Position numbers and translations under genes: made by a program
NCBI GenBank assembly: GCA_026193435.1
Contig: JAPHUN010000086.1
Location: 1-9,187, forward strand
Reading direction: 5' to 3'
DNA: 9,187 bases
Source of the DNA: Chlorobium sp.
GTDB taxonomy: Bacteria > Bacteroidota > Chlorobiia > Chlorobiales > Chlorobiaceae
Part shown: positions 6,652 to 9,187 of the stretch, piece after piece
Layout of the letters: every line of letters starts with the position of its first letter
How positions within the stretch are numbered: the stretch's first letter is position 1
The notes under the pieces: model-generated
What the model was told of the DNA's origin: nothing
Database searches by the model: none
Seen by the model: the letters and a program-made list of their open reading frames with translations, nothing else

Positions 6652-6686
6652 GAGTGATGAGCAATGAGTGATGAGTGATGAGTGAC
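6652..6686 (+). repeat. Tandem array of 7-base units, consensus GAGTGAT
   Basis: Five perfect-phase units right after the methyltransferase stop: GAGTGAT, GAGCAAT, GAGTGAT, GAGTGAT, GAGTGAC. Period, purine bias and placement just after a stop codon match the array at 718-773. Confidence 0.85.
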
Positions 6687-6694
6687 GGGGGGAC

Positions 6695-6722
6695 TTGACT
6701 TTTCGGATAATTAGCCTAACTT
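6695..6722 (+). promoter_or_regulatory. Weak candidate promoter before the 97-residue protein gene
   Basis: TTGACT (6695-6700), a 16-base spacer and TAACTT (6717-6722, three of six matches). An alternative -10, GATAAT, occurs at 6706-6711 without a good -35. The -35 match overlaps T-rich repeat wording, so this is tentative. Confidence 0.25.
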
Positions 6723-6744
6723 AAACCTGTTTTTTTCAAAAAAA

Positions 6745-7038
6745 ATGAAATCCAACATGAAAAACGACTTCAAGATATATAAGGACGGCGACAGATTTGT
6801 GTTTGAAAGAGTTGTCTATCCAAGGCTCAAAGGTCTGGTATCGAAAACGGTTACCGATAATCCTTTTAACAATCCCGACAGCTGCTCGACTGAAGAAGAG
6901 GAACCAAAAGATGTTTGTCTGGCAGAAGACGTGGAATTACTGGAAGATTGTTCCGATGAATCAGCAATAGATAAAGCTATTCAGGAAGCCGGCCAATACA
7001 TCATCGGCTATTTCTTCGATACCAAGGGCCTGGAGTAA
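6745..7038 (+). CDS. Small acidic protein of unknown function
   Basis: A 97-residue protein that I do not recognise. The N-terminal third is basic and beta-like (FKIYKDGDRFVFERVVYPRL). The middle (about 45-72) is strongly acidic, with TEEEEPKD and VELLEDCSDES, and has three cysteines at exactly 11-residue spacing (47, 58, 69). A short amphipathic segment follows (DKAIQEAGQYIIGYFF). There is no signal peptide or membrane helix. The start could be Met1 (6745) or Met5 (6757); neither has a Shine-Dalgarno site, and Met1 directly follows a T7-C-A8 tract. It ends 7 bases from the end of a convergent small gene. Codon use looks like the neighbours, and the frame is clean, so I judge it a real gene. 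Confidence 0.65.
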   Translation: MKSNMKNDFKIYKDGDRFVFERVVYPRLKGLVSKTVTDNPFNNPDSCSTEEEEPKDVCLAEDVELLEDCSDESAIDKAIQEAGQYIIGYFFDTKGLE

Positions 7039-7045
7039 CTCAGGT

Positions 7046-7225
7046 TTATTTTTTTGGTTCCCAGTAGCAGCGTCTGGGAGAGGCTATCAGATCCTCATTT
7101 TTCAGGGCTTTCATCGCCTTGTCTACCTCTTTACGATCCAGACCGCTGATCTCCGCTATCTGTCCGGCGCTCAGCGGTTTGTCTTCTTTGCTCATTACTT
7201 CCAGAACGGTATCTTTTGCTTCCAT
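7046..7225 (-). CDS. Winged-helix-like mini-protein, probable DNA-binding regulator
   Basis: A 59-residue reading frame from ATG (7223-7225) to TAA (7046-7048). It reads as a complete helix-turn-helix unit: helix [13 protein letters not shown], then [30 protein letters not shown], where [19 protein letters not shown] is a typical helix-turn-recognition-helix, and a basic/aromatic wing ending [11 protein letters not shown]. The layout resembles very small MarR/ArsR-like proteins I recall from green sulfur bacteria and deltaproteobacteria, but I cannot confirm the match here. No strong ribosome site is visible upstream. A perfect 5-base inverted repeat (CATAC-GATT-GTATG) lies about 38 bases before the start. 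It is convergent with the acidic-protein gene, 7 bases apart. Confidence 0.75.
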   Translation of the reverse strand: MEAKDTVLEVMSKEDKPLSAGQIAEISGLDRKEVDKAMKALKNEDLIASPRRCYWEPKK

Positions 7226-7262
7226 GGTGATTTTTCGGCTTTGTTCGAGAAACAGTCGTGTA

Positions 7263-7276
7263 CATACGATTGTATG
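7263..7276. promoter_or_regulatory. Inverted repeat CATAC-N4-GTATG, possible operator
   Basis: A perfect 5-base inverted repeat with a 4-base centre lies in the 167-bp divergent gap between the winged-helix gene and the lipoprotein gene. On the minus strand it contains TACAAT (7269-7274), a near-consensus -10 box, but no good -35 is present at the right distance. Autoregulation by the small HTH protein is speculative. The rest of the gap (7226-7392) shows nothing else I can support. Confidence 0.3.
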
Positions 7277-7392
7277 GATTCGATTTGATGTAACTGCGAA
7301 CAGTTTGAAATAGTGCCCTGTAACCCCTCTTTTTTGTATTTTATTAATGTATGAGTATCTCTTTTTATCGTCAATTTTAACCAGTACTTACG

Positions 7393-8136
7393 ATGAATCG
7401 TTTTTTATGCCGTTCGCTGTTTCCGATGTTTCTCATCTTTTTTGTTATGGCAGCATCCGGATGCTCCAAAGAACAGGCTGTCATGCAGAAAGCGGCTCAG
7501 CCGGTAACCGATATAGATGGAAAAGCATATAAGACTGTGCAGATCGGGGACCGGATATGGATGGCTGAAAATCTTGCCGTAACGAGATATCGTAACGGCG
7601 ACCCCATTCCGGGTGTGGCTGAAGAGGGCGAATGGGTTGTCCTTGAAACCGGTGCCTGGTCTGAATATGATAACGACGCGGAAAAGGGCAAGGTATACGG
7701 AAAGCTTTACAACTGGTATGCTGTCGCTGATCCGCGCGGTCTTGCACCGGAAGGGTGGCGGATTCCGACAGAAGAGGACTGGCGAGAGCTTGAAGAGCAT
7801 CTCGGGATGAAACCGGAGGATGTCGGAGAAATAGAGTTTCGGGGTAATGAACAGCATGTCGGCAGCAAGCTCAAGGAAACCGGAACTGAACACTGGAAGG
7901 CACCAAACACCGGAGCAACAAACGAAACCGGGTTTACAGCTCTTGCCGGGGGGTATCGGGATAACGACGGCCCGTTTAATTTCTTTGGCAGGTACGGTGC
8001 GTTCTGGACCGCTACCGAGGCTGAAAACGGACGAGTCTGGTTCCGGGGCATGACTACCACCGAAAAGGGCGTTTACCGTTTCAGTTTCAACAAAAAGTGC
8101 GGATTTTCCGTCCGTTGCGTGAAAGATCAGCCATAA
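7393..8136 (+). CDS. FISUMP-domain lipoprotein
   Basis: A 247-residue protein. Residues 1-23 form a lipoprotein signal (Arg3 and Arg7, hydrophobic PMFLIFFVMA, lipobox ASG-Cys24), so the mature protein should be lipid-anchored on the periplasmic or outer-membrane side. After a short linker comes a complete FISUMP domain (Fibrobacter succinogenes major paralogous domain, about 40-244): VQIGDRIWMAENL (51-63), YNWYAV, APEGWRIPTEEDW, TGFTALAGGYRD, GAFWTATE and the closing FSVRCVKD. The domain is common in Fibrobacterota, Bacteroidota and Chlorobiota surface proteins and is distantly C-type-lectin-like; its molecular role is unknown. No Shine-Dalgarno site precedes the ATG, but this start gives the signal peptide. 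It appears monocistronic and ends at a hairpin. Confidence 0.9.
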   Translation: MNRFLCRSLFPMFLIFFVMAASGCSKEQAVMQKAAQPVTDIDGKAYKTVQIGDRIWMAENLAVTRYRNGDPIPGVAEEGEWVVLETGAWSEYDNDAEKGKVYGKLYNWYAVADPRGLAPEGWRIPTEEDWRELEEHLGMKPEDVGEIEFRGNEQHVGSKLKETGTEHWKAPNTGATNETGFTALAGGYRDNDGPFNFFGRYGAFWTATEAENGRVWFRGMTTTEKGVYRFSFNKKCGFSVRCVKDQP

Positions 8137-8141
8137 GGAAG

Positions 8142-8185
8142 TTCTCCCTCCTGTGTACGAAGAATGAACAGTACACAGGGGAGAA
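8142..8185. terminator. Strong hairpin between convergent genes, probable bidirectional terminator
   Basis: TTCTCCCTCCTGTGTAC (8142-8158) pairs with GTACACAGGGGAGAA (8171-8185), giving about 15 base pairs with a two-base bulge and a 12-base loop. It starts 5 bases after the lipoprotein stop. No U-run follows, so it may stabilise RNA ends or terminate weakly. Confidence 0.6.
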
Positions 8186-8247
8186 ACAGATGCTTGAATT
8201 TCAGGGGCTTGATACGCAACGGAACGGATAGCCTGTTTCATGCCGGA

Positions 8248-8560
8248 CTATTCGCTGTCGGCATTGAGCGCCATATACTCCCTGAGCACAGGTACATCCG
8301 CTTCGGGAAAATCATAGAGAGATATTTCGTCTGGGGTTATCCAGCGCAGTACCTGGTGTTCGAGTGCTTCGGGTTCTCCTTTTTTGAGGGCGCACCGGTA
8401 TGGGACAAGCCTCAGGGAAAAGTCACTGTATGCATGAAAACATGGCTTCAGACGTTGCATGATCGCCACCTGAACGTTGTGCGATAAGAAACCGTCCATT
8501 TTTTTCAATAATCGCACAGACGACGTCACCGATATGAGGAATATTTTCTATGTCTGCCAT
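8248..8560 (-). pseudogene. NUDIX hydrolase (MutT-like) remnant lacking the Nudix box
   Basis: From ATG 8560 the frame reads like the first strand of a MutT-type protein (GDVVCAIIEKNGRFLIAQRS, codons 11-30) but stops at TGA 8423-8425 after 45 residues. The C-terminal half of the same family continues in another frame: RLKPCFHAYSDFSLRLVPYRC, then GEPEALEHQVLRWITPDE and FPEADVPVLREY, ending at TAG 8248-8250. Missing between them is the whole GLWEFPGGK...REXXEE segment (Nudix box). Only about 30 bases separate QRS from FHAYSDF, where relatives have roughly 45-50 codons, so a deletion of around 100-120 bases that is not a multiple of three is inferred. Intact relatives clean oxidised nucleotides such as 8-oxo-dGTP. 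The start overlaps the PPC gene by 13 bases, so it was once the last gene of that operon. Confidence 0.85.
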
Positions 8561-8979
8561 AGAGGAAGTCCGGTGTTTTCATCGATTTCCCGGTTGAATG
8601 CCGGTCCGTCAAATGCCTCGATGAGTACCTCGCAGGCAAAGACTATGGTTCCGGATGCGAGATGGCCTCCATGAACATTCCCTTTCTCATCGGAGAGCGT
8701 GATGTGCGCATGCACCATCGGCACGCCCTCGCGCAGCGACACATTGCCGATAAGTGACGTTATTTCATGGGGTGAGTCGATAGAAAAAAACTCATACTGC
8801 TTTCGCTTCTGGTCATAAAAACCGAGTGTGGCTTTTTCAACTGCGCCTATCGCTTCGACTCTTCCGAGCAAAATATTTTTATCTCTGCAGATAGAGCCTA
8901 TTGCTTCGAGAAGATCGTCTCCTCTGTGAAGTTTGCCCATAGAGAGTGATCGTGGGGTTACCTCGTGTATACTTGTCAT
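8548..8979 (-). CDS. PPC/DUF296-domain protein
   Basis: A 143-residue protein made almost wholly of the plant-and-prokaryote-conserved (PPC, DUF296) domain. It has the early GKLHRGDDLLEAI (15-27), the IGAVEKATLGFYD strand, and the diagnostic VHAHITLSDEKGNVHGGHL (89-107). His90, His92 and His106 fit the conserved histidines that bind metal in prokaryotic PPC structures. The function is unknown; plant AT-hook proteins use this domain for trimer formation, but no AT-hook is present here, so DNA binding should not be assumed. The ATG at 8979 has GGAAAG about 12 bases upstream; Met14 is an alternative start. It begins at an ATGA overlap with the stop of a 33-residue membrane microprotein and overlaps the NUDIX remnant downstream by 13 bases, which suggests one transcript. 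Confidence 0.88.
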   Translation of the reverse strand: MTSIHEVTPRSLSMGKLHRGDDLLEAIGSICRDKNILLGRVEAIGAVEKATLGFYDQKRKQYEFFSIDSPHEITSLIGNVSLREGVPMVHAHITLSDEKGNVHGGHLASGTIVFACEVLIEAFDGPAFNREIDENTGLPLWQT

Positions 8980-9077
8980 AGCATAGCGACTTTCCGTTCC
9001 ATGAAAACACGAACAAGGTATAACAGGGCTACAATTCCGAAAAGTGCGGATGAAACCAGTGTATAGTATTTACGCAT
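8976..9077 (-). CDS. Single-span membrane microprotein of 33 residues
   Basis: ATG 9075-9077 to TGA 8976-8978. It begins MRKYYTLVSS, has a hydrophobic helix of about 16-18 residues (LVSSALFGIVALLYLV), and a basic, amphipathic end (RVFMERKVAML), so the predicted topology is one membrane helix. Its stop overlaps the PPC start as ATGA, and it starts 6 bases after the stop of an upstream membrane-protein frame. No Shine-Dalgarno site is evident, which fits translational coupling. I do not recognise the family. Small one-helix proteins beside large membrane proteins often serve as subunits (CydX and CcoQ are known cases), but sequence similarity to those is not apparent. Confidence 0.6.
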   Translation of the reverse strand: MRKYYTLVSSALFGIVALLYLVRVFMERKVAML

Positions 9078-9083
9078 TCGGGC

Positions 9084-9187
9084 TTATTTTGAATGAACTT
9101 CCCGACCTACTTTTTTGTGGGCGTTTTTTTTCTCTGGATGAAGCTGTTTGATAATGAATAACGGTATGGCGGTTAACAGCAGCAACA
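9084..9187 (-). CDS. Membrane protein C-terminal end, gene runs off the right edge
   Basis: In the frame ending at TAA 9084-9086, the 33 visible codons read as the end of a membrane helix (LLLLTAIPLFIIKQL) and a basic cytoplasmic-type tail (HPEKKNAHKKVGREVHSK). This is a plausible C-terminus of a polytopic transporter or membrane enzyme, but too little is inside the window to name a family. The next gene starts 6 bases downstream, consistent with a minus-strand operon: membrane protein, microprotein, PPC protein, NUDIX remnant. Confidence 0.55.
   Translation of the reverse strand, partial: LLLLTAIPLFIIKQLHPEKKNAHKKVGREVHSK

Noticed and set aside
7405..8241. A 278-codon open frame on the minus strand
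   Set aside because: It lies antisense to the FISUMP lipoprotein, whose domain and signal peptide are clear. The translation has no recognisable motif and would run through the hairpin at 8142-8185.
8248..8529. A 93-residue stand-alone protein
   Set aside because: Its first 23 or so residues are the NUDIX N-terminus read out of frame, and the rest is the C-terminal half of a NUDIX protein. It is better described as part of a pseudogene.

Overview
The window looks like chromosomal DNA of a green sulfur bacterium (Chlorobiaceae, Chlorobium or Prosthecochloris type). I infer this from protein style, roughly 48% GC by eye, weak or missing Shine-Dalgarno sites at many genes, and short AT-rich and purine-rich repeat arrays between genes. 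No marker gene in the window proves the lineage. There is no rRNA, tRNA, CRISPR, insertion sequence or phage gene, and no stretch over about 250 bases lacks a gene.

Layout. (1) 2-1751, plus strand: tail of a cbb3 cytochrome oxidase maturation cluster: the C-terminal third of a Cu+ P-type ATPase (ccoI), ccoS, and a CcdA/UreH-like membrane protein (TauE/SafE annotation class). Three stacked simple-repeat modules separate ccoI from ccoS. (2) 1782-4845, minus strand: serC then serA (phosphorylated serine pathway, 12 bp apart, probable promoter upstream of serC), followed downstream by a YrfG-like nucleotidase. (3) 5090-6650, plus strand: an alpha/beta hydrolase overlapping a class I SAM methyltransferase, probably a two-gene substrate-modifying unit of unknown substrate. 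(4) 6745-7225: a 97-residue acidic protein (plus) meeting a 59-residue winged-helix-like protein (minus) tail to tail. (5) 7393-8136, plus: a FISUMP-domain lipoprotein, closed by a strong hairpin. (6) 8248-9187, minus: a membrane protein entering from the right edge, a 33-residue single-span microprotein, a PPC/DUF296 protein, and a NUDIX hydrolase remnant that has lost its Nudix box. Successive reading frames overlap at the last two junctions.

Most genes are ordinary. The points worth a second look are the decayed NUDIX gene, the two very small proteins at 7046-7225 and 8976-9077, and the repeat arrays with units of 7 and 8 bases, which recur at several unrelated gene ends and supply a stop codon in one case. 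I did not find convincing evidence of an undescribed multi-gene system; the hydrolase/methyltransferase pair and the right-edge minus-strand cluster are the nearest candidates.
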